DNA from: Chrysoporthe austroafricana
Taxonomy: Eukaryota; Ascomycota; Sordariomycetes; Diaporthales; Cryphonectriaceae
Length of the DNA: 64,000 nucleotides
NCBI GenBank assembly: GCA_001051155.2
Contig: JYIP02000006.1
Location: forward strand, 2,542,001 to 2,606,000
Reading direction: 5' to 3'
A program made the position numbers and the translations under genes. Each line of letters begins with the position of its first letter. Position 1 is the stretch's first letter. Positions 21,871-32,352 of the stretch are shown one piece after another. Under the pieces are notes generated by a model. That model was not told where the DNA came from. It saw only the letters and a list, made by a program, of their open reading frames with translations, and did no database searches.

Positions 21871-23013
21871 ATGGCCAAGATCAGCGGCTCCTCCCTGCTG
21901 AGCTGGAACAGGACTGCCGCGGCCGCGGCGCTGCTGTTCGTCTGGCTCATCTGGAGCGTCAGGTACCTGCGGCCGCAGGTGGCGGACGGGGTCCTCTCCC
22001 AGCTGCCCTCGCTGGGCGGCGCCAGCACAAGCCCGAGCACAAGCCCGAGCGCGAACGAGAGCGCGAGCGCGAGCGGCGACGGCGGCAGCAGCGGCGATGA
22101 CGACAGCCTGCGGCCGCTCGTGCTGTACACGTACGCCGAGTCGGAGAACGCGCGCGCCAACTTCGACTTCTTCATCAGGAACGGGCTGCACGGCGGGGCG
22201 GACTTCGTGTTCGTCTTCAACGGCGAGACCAACGCGACCGACATGCTGCCCGACCTGCCCAACATCCGCGTCGTGCGGCGCGAGAACAAGTGCTTCGACA
22301 TTGGCGCGCACGGCGAGGTGCTGCGGCAGGACGACCTGTGGAAGCGGTACCGGCGGTTCATCACGATGAACGCGAGCATCCGCGGCCCCTTCGCCCCGAC
22401 GTACTTCCCCAGCTGCTGGATGGACGCGTTCCTGGGCAAGATCACGGACAAGGTGAAGGTAGGTTTCCCGCCGCCCAGCCGCCTTTTTTTTCTTTTCTTT
22501 TCTTTCGGGTGCTGACCGAGACATCGCCCCCTGTGCCAGCTCGTGGGCACGACCCTCAACTGCCACCCACGGATCCACCTGCAGTCGATGCTCCTCGCGA
22601 CCGACGACATCGGCATGTCGATCCTGCTGGACCCAGACCTCGCGCTCTCGGCCTCCGTGACCGACTTCTACGGCTCGCGCCTGGACCCCGTGGGCTTCAC
22701 GCCGTGCTTCTCGTCGCTCAAGAAGGCGGTGCACGCCGAGATCGGCATCACGACGCTCATCAAGTCGCAGGGCTACGAGGTCGACGTCGTCATGACCGCG
22801 CCGCACTCGCGGGGCTCGTTCGAGAGCTTCTGCGACGAGGCCGGGCGCCCCGACGACTTCCTGTACCGGGACAGCTACCTCGGCACGAACGTGCACCCGT
22901 ACGAGACCGTCTTCATGAAGGCGAACCGGGAGATCGACCCTGTGCTGCTGGACAGGCTGACGGAGTGGCACCTCGACGCGAACATGACGAGCTGGGACAC
23001 GTGCGGGCGGTGA
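21871..23013 (+). CDS. Type II membrane glycosyltransferase-like protein
   Basis: Exons 21871-22458 and 22540-23013 join across an 81-nt intron (GTAGGT...GCCAG) to give 353 residues. A short cytosolic N-terminus is followed by one hydrophobic segment at about residues 15-35, then a Ser/Thr/Gly-rich stem to about residue 80: the layout of Golgi type II glycosyltransferases. The luminal domain begins LRPLVLYTYAESENARANFDFFI. It has FVFNGETNATDML, a NKCFDIGAHGEVL block and FITMNASIRGPF, then a C-terminal half with HLQSMLLATD. The FDIGAHGEVL and MNASIRGPF blocks recall bacterial rhamnan-synthesis (RgpF-like) and related fungal glycosyltransferases, where an acidic-glycine motif precedes an N-D/S-S-x-x-GP motif. 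The sugar donor and acceptor are unknown. Possible N-glycosylation sites include NAT, NAS and NMT. Confidence 0.65.
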
Positions 23014-24009
23014 GGTGATCAGCAGCAGCAGCAGCAGCAGCAGACAGGCATGCCACCGTGCCTTGTTGAACCCTCTCGGTCGCTCATCCCAGCACAGGAT
23101 CCGTGGAGAGGAGCTGTGGGGTGGGAGACGCGGGGCGAGAAACCAGCGCGACCAGGTGTCACCGTCCCCGCCGAGGTTGGCGTCCCCTTTTGACGCTGGG
23201 AGGGGACGGGCCGCGCCCCGCGAGCATGCAGTGTTGGCGCATCGCGTCGCATCACCAAGCCGCCAGTTTCTTGGCGCAGCGAGCGGGGGAACGTCGCACT
23301 CGGACCACTCGGCCTTGTCCAGGAGCCTTTTTTTTTTTTTTTCTTTTTTAAAACGAGACGTCCTCAGATGATGACATGTGGACAGCCCACCGAGTGTGCT
23401 GTGGAGAATGGCAGGCAGGCTGTGGGTCTCGAAGTGCAGGTGGCCTGACGCCTCTTTCGTGTTGATCATATTCGGCGGACGACGATGTTGGCAGGATAGA
23501 CCTTTGGCATATATCTTTAGATCCGCCAGCGCTCACTGGTGTGTTTCGCTTTACAGGTTAGACCTCTGAAAGTCGCGACTGGACTCTGCAATAAAGCGCG
23601 CTGGAGCTAGACCCCGAATGGCATCCACAGGGCCTGCCATCGCGAGGGCTTCACCCGTGTGCGGTCTCTGGGTGCGGAGGATGAGAGCTTCAATGTTGGC
23701 ATGCTGAATGGAAGTATGTAATTAGAGACTGAGACTGAACCCTCAAGAGAAAAATGCCAGTCAAGGCCAAACCCATTCATCGCAAGACTCAGTGACTCCG
23801 CCAGCTGATGCTGGTGGTAGTATCCGTCTCGATGTTCCAGCACGGCCTCATTTGAGTCATCTTGCTGTCCAGACTCCAGGAGCAGGCCACTGCAGGCTCC
23901 AGACCAAGACCTATAGGAGCCGAGGCGGAGCAGAAGCCTTTCGAACCCATTCATCAGGCAGACGTTGAGCACCATTTCCAACCGACACAAGGTCAACATC
24001 AAAGCCCAA
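23014..24009. other. Intergenic tract before the tRNA
   Basis: It starts with a CAG array at 23020-23043, likely in the 3' UTR of the preceding gene. A T-run lies at 23328-23347. Short minus-strand frames such as 23607-24047 have no motif and overlap the tRNA. I see no supportable protein gene. Confidence 0.5.
23020..23043. repeat. (CAG)8 trinucleotide repeat
   Basis: Eight CAG copies begin seven bases after the TGA stop of the glycosyltransferase-like gene, so the array is probably transcribed in its 3' UTR. Confidence 0.9.
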
Positions 24010-24080
24010 TCCCGTATGGTGTAGCGGTCAACATTCACGCCTCTCAAGCGTGAGCCCCGAGTTCAACTCTCGGTACGGGA
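24010..24080 (+). tRNA. tRNA-Glu (anticodon CTC)
   Basis: The ends pair as a 7-bp acceptor stem (TCCCGTA with TACGGGA). The anticodon arm is a 5-bp CACGC/GCGTG stem around the loop CTCTCAA, giving anticodon CTC at 24043-24045. An A box (TGGTGTAGCGG) and a B box (GAGTTCAACTC) are present, and the T arm closes with CCGAG/CTCGG. The gene is 71 nt with no intron, and T-runs follow it as a Pol III terminator. Confidence 0.95.
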
Positions 24081-24087
24081 AGCAATC

Positions 24088-24103
24088 TTTTGTCCTTTTT
24101 TTT
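24088..24103 (+). terminator. Pol III terminator of tRNA-Glu
   Basis: A T4 run at 24088-24091 and a T8 run at 24096-24103, starting 7 nt after the mature tRNA end, form a tandem Pol III termination signal. Confidence 0.8.
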
Positions 24104-24308
24104 CCCCCTCCCTGTTCTCTCAGGCCACCATGTATGTGGCTAGACGATCGAGCTGCCACCTCCCCCTCCCCCCAACCTCACTTTTCATCCTTCTTACCAG
24201 CAATCTGCGCCACTGTATCCAACGTCCTCAGTCGGACAGAACGGCCACCAGGCCTCCCTAAACTTTAAGCCCTCCTCTGCCGTCCCTTCTCGCCCCGACT
24301 CCACACAA

Positions 24309-25928
24309 CTACACACACGTGCGAGGACACGAGCGCTCGTACTCTGAGCGCTTTATCAACCGTGAGAACGAGGGAACGCCCCTGTTGTTGTAACAATTGC
24401 GGGATCTACACCATAAGACCCCGTGCGCCTCGTCATCCTTGCGTAGGTTGTATGACTCCGGGCTCAGCGAGTGGTACCAGTTAGGGCCCATCTTGTCGTT
24501 GTCGATCCATGATCGTTGGTATTGCACAACAAGACAACGGCCGCCCCAGTGACATGGCCTGACATTGATGTCAAGGCAACCGGGACCGTTGACGACGTCT
24601 CTGCCGCCACCAGCTACCCGGATTCCATGGCATTGTAAGTCCCCTTTGCAACGACCGCGTCGGGCGGGTGGCTTGGAAGCAGGTCTAGGGTCTGGTTGAT
24701 GCGACTTTTCACTCCAATGCTCATCGTCGGGCTGAGGTCCGTATCGCCCTCGAGTATCCTGCGACAACCAGCGGATTTGTCTCGCAGGATTCGACCGGCA
24801 TGATCTGCTCTTGTCCAAGGGGGTTAAAGGACTCCAATCAAAGCCGGGCAGTCTCTCAAATCCCAGACAATCACAATCATTTGGGTCGAAACAACGAAGC
24901 GGAGGTATGTATCCAGGCGTTACGATCGGGCAGATGAACCGTCCTTGTAATTTATGAGCCCGTCCGAGCCGCCGGGAGAGAGCCTGCAAGGTGACTGGCC
25001 GCTCTTCCTTGGCAAGATCAATGTGTGCAGTCCATAGCATCGACAAGGATTTATCTTCGTGTATATAGATCGTGGGGTAGAGGTAGTGCGACTCTGAACA
25101 TCCGCAATCGCGGCCTCTGCCGAGTAAGAGAAAGAAAAGTTGGCATTCGAACCAATTCTGCTTGCGGCAGGTCATGAGGTGACCTGTTTTGTCGCATCCG
25201 GTGATTATTACTCGTCCGAGGGAGTCAGGTTGACGGAGGCGCTGTTCTCCGATCTCTTTCCAGGTGAACTTAGCCTTGTCGTGGTGGCAGAGACGAAAAT
25301 AGCCCTCGTGGCCGATGCACACTCGATCAGATGATGTCTCCTTGTGACGCTGGTGAATTGAGAAAAGGCATGCTGGGTGGTCATGGCCACACGCGGAGCA
25401 GTGCAGGTACCTGCGCAACTTGTTGATCCTGTCCTCCCAGTCAGGTGCCTCGCGGGCTGTCCGGCATACTTCGCAGTATTCATCTTTGTAGAGGAGTCGG
25501 AGAAACTCGGCCTTGAAACCGCTGATCGAGCTCGGCCGTGGCCATGAAAAAGGCCCTGGCGTCCAGTCCGGATATCTGGTGCCGGCATCAGCCTGCATTT
25601 TGCGGAAGCCAGCGTTAGAATCAAAAGGCAGCTGCAAGTGCCCGAGCAAGGCCTCGCCGCAAAGGCTGGCGAACTTTCGAGAGACGCGCCGGAGGCACTC
25701 GACACTGCAGTCATCCAGCTTTTGGAACACCTTGATGATAATCGAGTCGGGAAGACGGTGCAGGTGGCTTTGCGTCTGGTTGTGATGTGCCTCTAAGATG
25801 AAATACGGCGGCATTTCCGCGATCTCACTCTTTTCGGGACGTGATTGGGATGGTGAGTCGTCGATATTAGGCAAATATTTGTCCTCAAGACGGCGAAATC
25901 CTCGCAGTCTGCTCGTCTGCCCGCCCAT
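24309..25928 (-). CDS. F-box protein with Cys/His-rich central region
   Basis: An intronless frame; the first ATG in frame is at 25928 and gives 539 residues. The frame stays open without an ATG up to 26045, so an additional 5' exon is possible. At about residues 57-96 the segment LHRLPDSIIIKVFQKLDDCSVECLRRVSRKFASLC is an F-box, the Skp1-binding motif of SCF ubiquitin ligases. The region that follows (about residues 150-260) has several Cys pairs and histidines (EVCRTA, HCSACGHDHPACLF, CIGHEGYFRLCHHD), suggesting a zinc-stabilised fold that I also know from other fungal F-box proteins. The C-terminal half is Arg/Cys/Trp-rich and has no recognised repeat. The likely role is substrate recognition for ubiquitination; the target is unknown. 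Codon use is less GC-biased than in the neighbouring genes. Confidence 0.75.
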   Translation of the reverse strand: MGGQTSRLRGFRRLEDKYLPNIDDSPSQSRPEKSEIAEMPPYFILEAHHNQTQSHLHRLPDSIIIKVFQKLDDCSVECLRRVSRKFASLCGEALLGHLQLPFDSNAGFRKMQADAGTRYPDWTPGPFSWPRPSSISGFKAEFLRLLYKDEYCEVCRTAREAPDWEDRINKLRRYLHCSACGHDHPACLFSIHQRHKETSSDRVCIGHEGYFRLCHHDKAKFTWKEIGEQRLRQPDSLGRVIITGCDKTGHLMTCRKQNWFECQLFFLLLGRGRDCGCSESHYLYPTIYIHEDKSLSMLWTAHIDLAKEERPVTLQALSRRLGRAHKLQGRFICPIVTPGYIPPLRCFDPNDCDCLGFERLPGFDWSPLTPLDKSRSCRSNPARQIRWLSQDTRGRYGPQPDDEHWSEKSHQPDPRPASKPPARRGRCKGDLQCHGIRVAGGGRDVVNGPGCLDINVRPCHWGGRCLVVQYQRSWIDNDKMGPNWYHSLSPESYNLRKDDEAHGVLWCRSRNCYNNRGVPSFSRLIKRSEYERSCPRTCV

Positions 25929-26140
25929 TTTTAGTATTTGTTGGATGTCACTTCGTGCCAAGTGGCCGGTTTTGATAAAGTTGTGGTTACTGGGGGATAG
26001 AATGAAACAGGCTCTTGAATTGTTGTCTCTCCGGTAAGTAGCCACGTAGCTTATAACCCTCCGCGTCCCGCCGTCATTTATATTGATGACCAGATGACTT
26101 TAGAGATAGCGTTATATTGATATATTCTAGCGATTTTAGG

Positions 26141-26169
26141 CTAGCGAACACCTCGACACCGTTCGCTAG
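26141..26169. repeat. 9-bp perfect inverted repeat
   Basis: CTAGCGAAC at 26141-26149 pairs with GTTCGCTAG at 26161-26169 across an 11-nt loop. A partial third copy, CTAGCGA, lies just upstream at 26128-26134. Confidence 0.75.
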
Positions 26170-26778
26170 ATTGGGTGCCAGCGGCTGATCAACGTGGCCG
26201 TGCGACTTACTATAGCACGCATTGCATGCTGCACTTGGAAAGGTGGAAGCACCTACTCAACAACGAGTGAGTAGCTAGCGCCCAAGGAAAACACCGGGGT
26301 CAAGATCGTAAGATGAGCTGCATATATTAGCTCTCTATCTATCTAAAGGCAACGTATATCCTCGCTCCAGGAGAACTTGACAAGTTTTCACGAAATCTCC
26401 AGACAAAGACAGCTGCTGTTGCCAAAGCAGTCGATGTCTGGATTGTGGTGAATGTCTTATATTCACTCCGACATGTCCTCGACGATAATTCTGTGCATTC
26501 TGTGCAGCTTTCGGTGCTTACAACTAGGCGAGGCGAAGTACCACAGCCTTTTGTTCGAGAAGTGCGGCTGAATATAGTGTTAGCCGGTCTCGAAGTGCCA
26601 GTGGCCCTAACGGCAGTAGCCGAGAGTGGTTAGAGAGTAAGCTTGCGTAGCTACCAAATGATGGCAATACTCGTATATTAAGAAAGGATGCCCTTTTCTT
26701 ATAACAAAGGTGAATGCTTAAAACGTATAAAGCATGAAAATGGGCATTACATAATAGTTCCATCAAACATTCCTGTAA

Positions 26779-26870
26779 TGAATCCACCGAAAATTCCTCA
26801 GGTGAATCCATACGGTGTTCTTGGGTGAATCCACCAGGCTTTCCTTACCAGGCATTCCCAGGTAATCCTA
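26779..26870. repeat. Degenerate ~23-bp tandem repeat (TGAATCCA units)
   Basis: Three units begin TGAATCCA at about 26779, 26803 and 26826, spaced 23-24 bp apart, followed by shorter AGGCATTCCCAGG and TAATCCTACAGG fragments. Pieces of two plus-strand frames give Pro/Gly/Asn-rich peptides (NPPKIPQ, NPPGFPYQ, FPGNPTG), as if a repetitive coding sequence had been broken by frameshifts and stops. Confidence 0.55.
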
Positions 26871-27028
26871 CAGGCACTTGCCGAGAGAATGTCGGCGAAA
26901 TGCCACGCCCAACAATTGCCGCTCCGGTATGGCCTTTGTCCTCAAAGGAATACGTTGAGACGAACGTATCCGTCGAAATGACGCGATCAAACTGTATTGG
27001 CCCTCAGCTGGCGGTCTACCTGGGGGCA

Positions 27029-28700
27029 TCACCCTGGACTTGGTAGTCTAAAGAAAGGGATGGCCCTGAGGCCAGCATAACTGTAAGGGCAGCGTCTGAT
27101 GGTAGATGAAATCGTGCCCCCCTGATATCCTCTGCTGGGCGGCCTCCCTCCAGTACTAATCCAACAACTGATGATGTTGCCCAGCTCAATGCTGGGCACG
27201 GTTCCTGCCCGAGCTCCTTCCTCCCTCATAGTATGCTGATTTGTCCTCCATGTCGTACCGACGACACCAACAAATTCCCCATCGGTTCTCGCCATGGTAA
27301 CATCCACACCATGATCGTCTGAGCGGACCTCCCAACTGTTTCCGACGCTTGCAGAATCATCGAGAGGAAAAATAGTAGAAGAATTGCTTCGTAGACCCTC
27401 ATATGAACAGAATCTTTGATATCTCCCGGACTTGAATGAGCTTTGTTTCAGTCCGAGGAGTCCATTCCACCTTGTCTGTTGCCATGTCTTGATCAAGAAA
27501 TGTTGCTGCGAACTCTTGAGGGACAGCCTACGACCAGCAAGTTCAGTATCAGATGCCATCAAAAAGTTGAACGAGGGCGGTAGACTTACCTTGACATAGT
27601 CGACACCCCAAGGCGTATGTTGAACGTCCAATTATCACAGAGGCCAGAAGGCAGGTCTGCAGTTGATTCTGGTGGGGAGGATTTGGACCGCGATCGAATG
27701 AAGAGAAGAAGAGTATTGACGAGAATGTGTGAACAAAGATAGAAGAAGAGAGACAAATGTTTAGGTTTGCCGGCAGAAGCATGAAGACATGCCACACGAA
27801 GTACTAACCAACTGACAAGACAGAGCACAGACTCACCAAGCAGAGATGACAGCACAACACGCGAACACAGGCGCAGGATCTGCAACGTGTATGACGATGG
27901 CTGAGAGGGAACTCGGACTGGTCTGCCAGAGTCGTTCCGGGTGCAAGTGACCATTCGAACTGAGGCAAAGAATCCGCAGAAGATCCGCTCGGCTTGTGAC
28001 GTTGGATGAGGACAGCACTTGCACAATGATCTGTTGGGCATTGTCTGTTGATATATTGACTGCAGGAGAGGATACGGCATTGGATGACATGAACTTTTCG
28101 CCAAGTACTGAGTGTTTCAGATGTGAGAGCCTGAGAATCTGACTCTGGACAGACGTGTGGATTTGGTAATGAACAAAGCAGACAGACGTATGTCATTGAT
28201 AATGGAGTTGAGTTTGCTGATGACAATAATTGGAGTGTAAGAACGTGGATTGGAGGCCTGCTCCTGAGACTGGATGGAGATGTTGGTGTAAAACTTGTAG
28301 TCAATAACACACAGTTCGCTCTTTCAGTTGGGATGATGTTGATGGATTTTGGAACGGTCACCAGTGCAGTCACGAGAGAGATGTTTTGAGGGTGCTGGGA
28401 ACCACAGAAGGAGCTGGTGGTTAAGTCACCGAGTGACAGCCTTTGAGAAAAGCTGAAAGCTTTTGAAAGACGAAGGAAGCTCCTGTAAAAGCTTTTGGAC
28501 GGAGGTAGGTGCTTTAGGAATCTCAGCGTCATTGGCACTTGGGCAGTTGGCTCAAACTGTCTGCTGGGCTCACTGGTGCTTTTGAGGAAAGTATGCCTCA
28601 TCTGCGTCTCGCATTCGGAAGGAACTTTGGACCGCAAGATTTCGAAAATATAAGCTGGACTGACGATGGATTGTTTTCTCCCGTTTTCTCTTCTCCTGCT
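27029..28700 (-). other. Unresolved tract, possible spliced minus-strand transcript
   Basis: Minus-strand frames of 277 codons (28637-27804) and 200 codons (27631-27029) are open but have no recognisable domain. A good minus-strand intron candidate joins frames near 27590 (AAG|GTAAGT) to near 27530 (GTCGTAG), about 61 nt long. A short ATG-initiated frame at 28090-27833 (MSSNAVSSPAVNIS...) lies upstream. The minus strand is C/T-rich over 28100-28640, like a fungal leader. Against this, the plus strand has two near-identical intron-3'-end-like words (TACTAAC at 27802 and 28713). I cannot decide between a minus-strand gene, a plus-strand non-coding transcript and a pseudogene. Confidence 0.3.
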
Positions 28701-28712
28701 CGGCCGCCGAAG

Positions 28713-28732
28713 TACTAACCACTGACGAGCAG
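28713..28732 (+). promoter_or_regulatory. Putative branch point and 3' splice site
   Basis: A perfect TACTAAC branch word at 28713-28719, preceded by a pyrimidine tract (about 28673-28700), is followed 13 nt later by a CAG at 28730-28732. The TAA inside the branch word is an in-frame stop for the downstream open frame, so that frame would be entered by splicing. Confidence 0.5.
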
Positions 28733-29069
28733 CAGCAGCAGTACTAGCACCAGTACCAGTACCAGCACCAACACCAACACCAACACCACCACCACCATGA
28801 CGACGGTGGTGACGACGACGACGGCGACGGCGACGATGGTCGTCGTGTTGGGGGCGGAGAACGGGGCCGACCTCGCCAGGATCGCCGCCGCCCTCGAGGA
28901 CACCACCATCCTCGAGACGATTGCCAGCGCCCAGGGCCCTGGGACGTACACGGTCGGCGCCCTGTCGATCTCGGTGGTGGCTGCGGTCATCGCCCTCGTC
29001 GGGGCCGACCGGCTCTGGCGTTGGCTCGGGAGGCTGGTGGGGTGGTTGAGAGGCCTCTTCGGGGGGGGG
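28733..29069 (+). CDS. Ser/Thr-repeat protein fragment with a hydrophobic segment, cut by the assembly gap
   Basis: From the putative acceptor at 28732 the frame reads a Ser-Thr/Asn-Thr repeat (about 20 residues), then, from the only ATG at 28797, a Thr/Val-rich stretch, an Ala-rich helix (ADLARIAAALEDTTILETI) and a hydrophobic segment TVGALSISVVAAVIALV followed by DRLWRWLGRLVGWLRGL. It stays open into a run of nine G and then the N at 29070. It could be the 3' exon of a small membrane protein. The translation after 29070 (poly-Phe) is an artefact of the T-run. I do not recognise the family. Confidence 0.35.
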
Positions 29070-29092
29070 NTTTTTTTTTTTTTTTTTTTTTT

Positions 29093-29136
<44 letters not shown>

Positions 29137-29164
29137 TTTTTTTTTTTTTATTGTTTTTTTTTTT
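29070..29164. other. Assembly gap junction: single N with poly-G and poly-T flanks
   Basis: Base 29070 is N. Nine G precede it and about 94 bases of almost pure T follow. The change of composition and the homopolymers on both sides mark a low-quality join, probably two contig ends closed artificially. Confidence 0.85.
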
Positions 29165-32100
29165 CCCTGCATTCTTATAGTATTTTTATGGGCGACGGAA
29201 ATCGGATTCTGCAACCTCCACGTGGTGTCGCCTGGGAAACCCCGAGACTGGATGACAATTCGTCCGAGGGTGAGGCTAATAGCAGAAACGTACCCCTCTT
29301 CATGAAAAAGTTAATGTTTGCCCGTGTATACGCGCAGTGCACATTGTACAAACTGTATTTCTCTTTGTGTTCAAATCGTGGTCGGGCAAATAGCATGTGG
29401 TCATCCCATTGAATGCAGGAAGAGTAGCAGTGCGGCCCGCCATCTTGAGGCGTAATACCTCAGATCAGCGGTCGTCGAGGTGGGTTGGGGGGTGGGGGTG
29501 CCCATGGAACAACCGGCATCTAATGATAGAATCAGCTTAAATGCTAACGGAGTGTCGGACAGAACCATACGTCTCCTACATCCGATGCCTTGCTGCGAGG
29601 TTCGCTTTGAGAACGTGTTTGGCGATGATCCATCAAACTTGCTTCGTTGACAAATACAGCAGCTACCATTAGTTCCCTGCTTGAACAGCATATACATACC
29701 CGTGGTTCGAACGATGTAGTCCGTCACAACCTCAAGCCAGAGTAAAACGTGGAGGTTATCAGGCAGCAGGATGCTGAAGGGCGCCGCCGGCAGAAGTCCC
29801 CCTCCCCCTTCTCAGCCCTGATTCAATGTCCAACATGGTAACACGCCCCTCCAAGTCCTCCACCATGTTCCCATCATCTTGGCGATGGGTTAGCAGACTC
29901 GGCAGAAGCGGTGACAGCAGTCCGAGCACACTTGTGCTATTTGTGGTTGATCGTGCGGAGACCGAGTTCCTCCTACATATTCCATTGCGGCACGATTCCG
30001 GCTATAGGTAGGCTGGCTGATCGCGCCATGGAATGACTCGAGAACACTGGTTCATCGTGGAGATTCCGGGACATTGGGCTATTGGGCTTGCCAACTTGGG
30101 AGAGCTGTGGAAGCCGAGAGAGTCGGGGGTGCCTTCAAAGTGACATGACCTGCACAAGATTGCTCCTCGGTCTCGTTCTGTATTGCCCTAGGCTCATTTT
30201 TTCTACCTGTGCAACAATGCACGTGCGGCACGCTTGGGTTGTGACGGCGACTGTCCTTGTCCGTTGTACAAGTTCCCGGATGGTACTGCAGCCTGGTGAT
30301 GTCGCTTGACTATCAAATACCCTCTGCAGCTCCCAGTCGCCGAAACGAGATATAGAAGTCCTTTGGAAATGTCGGGCGTCACACGTCTCGTGTTGGCAGA
30401 TCCGGAGCAGTGGTCCCTCCCGCGAGGTCAGGGACAGGATTGATGCTGGTATGGGGAAGGACTGCTAACGAGCTCAGTCGACAGACAGGAGGAAGAGAGG
30501 CTGCGAAGGGGGAGGACATGGGGCACACCGTGGCTGGCCGACGGCTTCGATGCTGGGTGCCTGGACTTCGCGTGCGGCGGAAAGGGGCACGAGGCCATCG
30601 TCGAGACGGGTGTCCTGCGTCCTATGTGTAACGCCAGTCTCGGTTCGCCCATAAGGCCGAGGCTGTCTGTCCTTTTGCCGCTTGTCCCCCACGCACTACG
30701 GCGCAGCTCAAGGCGCCTGCATCATCGTGGGCGCTCGGTGGCACTTCGGGGCTGCCTCAGGCGAGGTGTTTGCCATGTCGTGAGATTCCGGGAAGACGTG
30801 GAGGGCGGACGAGGGGCAGAGATCGTGATGGGACACTGGTCCATACCGAGGCCCACCGCCGGCCCTGCAAGCACCAGGCCCGCGGGGAGGCTGCACAGCA
30901 TACCGTCTCGCTGCGTGTCATGCGACAAGCCTCATAGGCTGGAGCACGTCCCGTGGCTGGGCAGATGCGGCTTGCGCGGGGCCGAGAGTCGTCATAGCGG
31001 AGTGGTCGGTCCGGACGCCACTCGAACGTCGATCAGAAGAAGCGCAGCAGGATCGAGATCTGGGCTCGCAGCCGGAAAGACGCACAGATGAGCATGGGGA
31101 TTCGCGGGGGCGTCCTGCAGGAACCATCATCGAGTGGGTCCCTCACGGCTCTGTGACATCGTAGCGCGAGATGGGGGAATTTTGGTGAGACTTTCCCATA
31201 TCTGCACCGCAGGCAAACCATTTGGTGTCAACTTGTGTACTCAGTATTGTTGCTGTGAGAACCCCGCAGTGACGTATGGACCCGCGGAGGATTGGCCCAC
31301 CAACGGCAGCGGGCATTACTACATACATAGCAGAGTACGTGAGTACGTACCCAGTAGCAGCCCCGCTGCCCGCCGTTTTGGGCCGGGGCGAAAGCTCCGC
31401 CAGGGATCAGAGCTGGCGAGGCAGCCACGGCAGCCAATACGATGAACAGCTGCGATGGGCCCACTTTCCCATTGCGGCAACAGCCTCGTATGCAACCACA
31501 TCGTCATCGTGTTCTCACCGGTTCCGTCAACGAGCCTCTGGGAGTGCTGCTTTCACGGACAGAAAGACGGCACGAAGAAATCAACATCAAGGGTTCTAGA
31601 AGAACGACCTGTCAGTATTGGTAGACGCGAGTACAGATTGACGAGGCCAAGGGCTTCGGTTCTGTCCGCAACACCGCGTCCTGTGGCAAGCCCCGTCTCT
31701 CAAAACTGGCCAGGTGGATGCTGGCATCTTGCGACCGCGGGATTTGGGTTCCGTCCTATGGGGATGTTGAAATTGCCATGCCTCCTGAGCACGACAGCTC
31801 CAGGCCCTACGTCAGAGGTCACATGCCCGAGGTCGATGCCCCTCCAACTTGGGAGGCATGGGAGAGGTCCTTTCTGCTGCGCCTGCGGGCTCTCTCCTCT
31901 GCTACAGAATAGTCAGAAACAATGGTCTAGCCCCTTCAGCTTCGCCCAATGGGGCTGGCTGGTCTCTGTGCAGGTATGCTCTAGCCCGAAGGCGTGCTGG
32001 TCCCACCCGGCCGACAAAGTACCTTCGCTCCATGACGTAGCCTCCGATTCACATGATAGTCCTCTGCTGAGGCAAGAGCGTCAACAGCCCCTCGGGCAAG

Positions 32101-32352
32101 CAATACAACGTCGTGTGTCACTGGGGAGACGTAGTCTCCGCGAGCGTTGACGGGCAGAGGCGGCCCAGTCAGTCGGGCCCCTGCTGATCTCTGAGCCCCA
32201 ACCATCTCTTCTTTACTACTTAAAGCTCTCAAGTCTCCCCCTTCAGCCGTTCAATTTCCTTCTTCCACCATCCACAACAACAACCTCAAGACTCAAAGCA
32301 AAGCACCTCACAACCAAACAACTTCTCATCCAACCATCCCCCAACAGCCACT
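29165..32352. other. Intergenic tract upstream of the Grg1 homologue
   Basis: No frame in this 3.2-kb tract carries a recognisable domain. The longest, 231 plus-strand codons at 31455-32150, is Ser/Pro/Arg-rich with no motif. Around 31318-31355 there are GTACG words resembling the palindromes seen elsewhere. The last ~130 bases (about 32225-32352) are C/A/T-rich and purine-poor and look like the leader of a highly expressed fungal gene. Confidence 0.5.

Larger units (their letters stand above)
25929..27028. other. Low-GC tract with degenerate repeats
   Basis: This interval upstream of the F-box gene is less GC-rich than the rest of the window. It contains a 9-bp inverted repeat (26141-26169) and a degenerate repeat that still reads as Asn-Pro-Pro-Gly-like peptides on the plus strand (about 26779-26870). 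Frames are short and interrupted. It looks like decayed coding or mobile DNA. Confidence 0.45.

Noticed and set aside
21730..23469. 579-codon minus-strand frame
   Set aside because: Antisense shadow of the glycosyltransferase-like gene; Arg/Val/His-rich and lacks motifs.
29071..29180. Poly-Phe reading frame continuing the upstream protein
   Set aside because: It lies entirely in the poly-T tract after the N and reflects the assembly junction.
31455..32150. 231-codon plus-strand frame upstream of the Grg1 homologue
   Set aside because: No domain, mixed low-complexity composition, and it runs into the promoter of the next gene.
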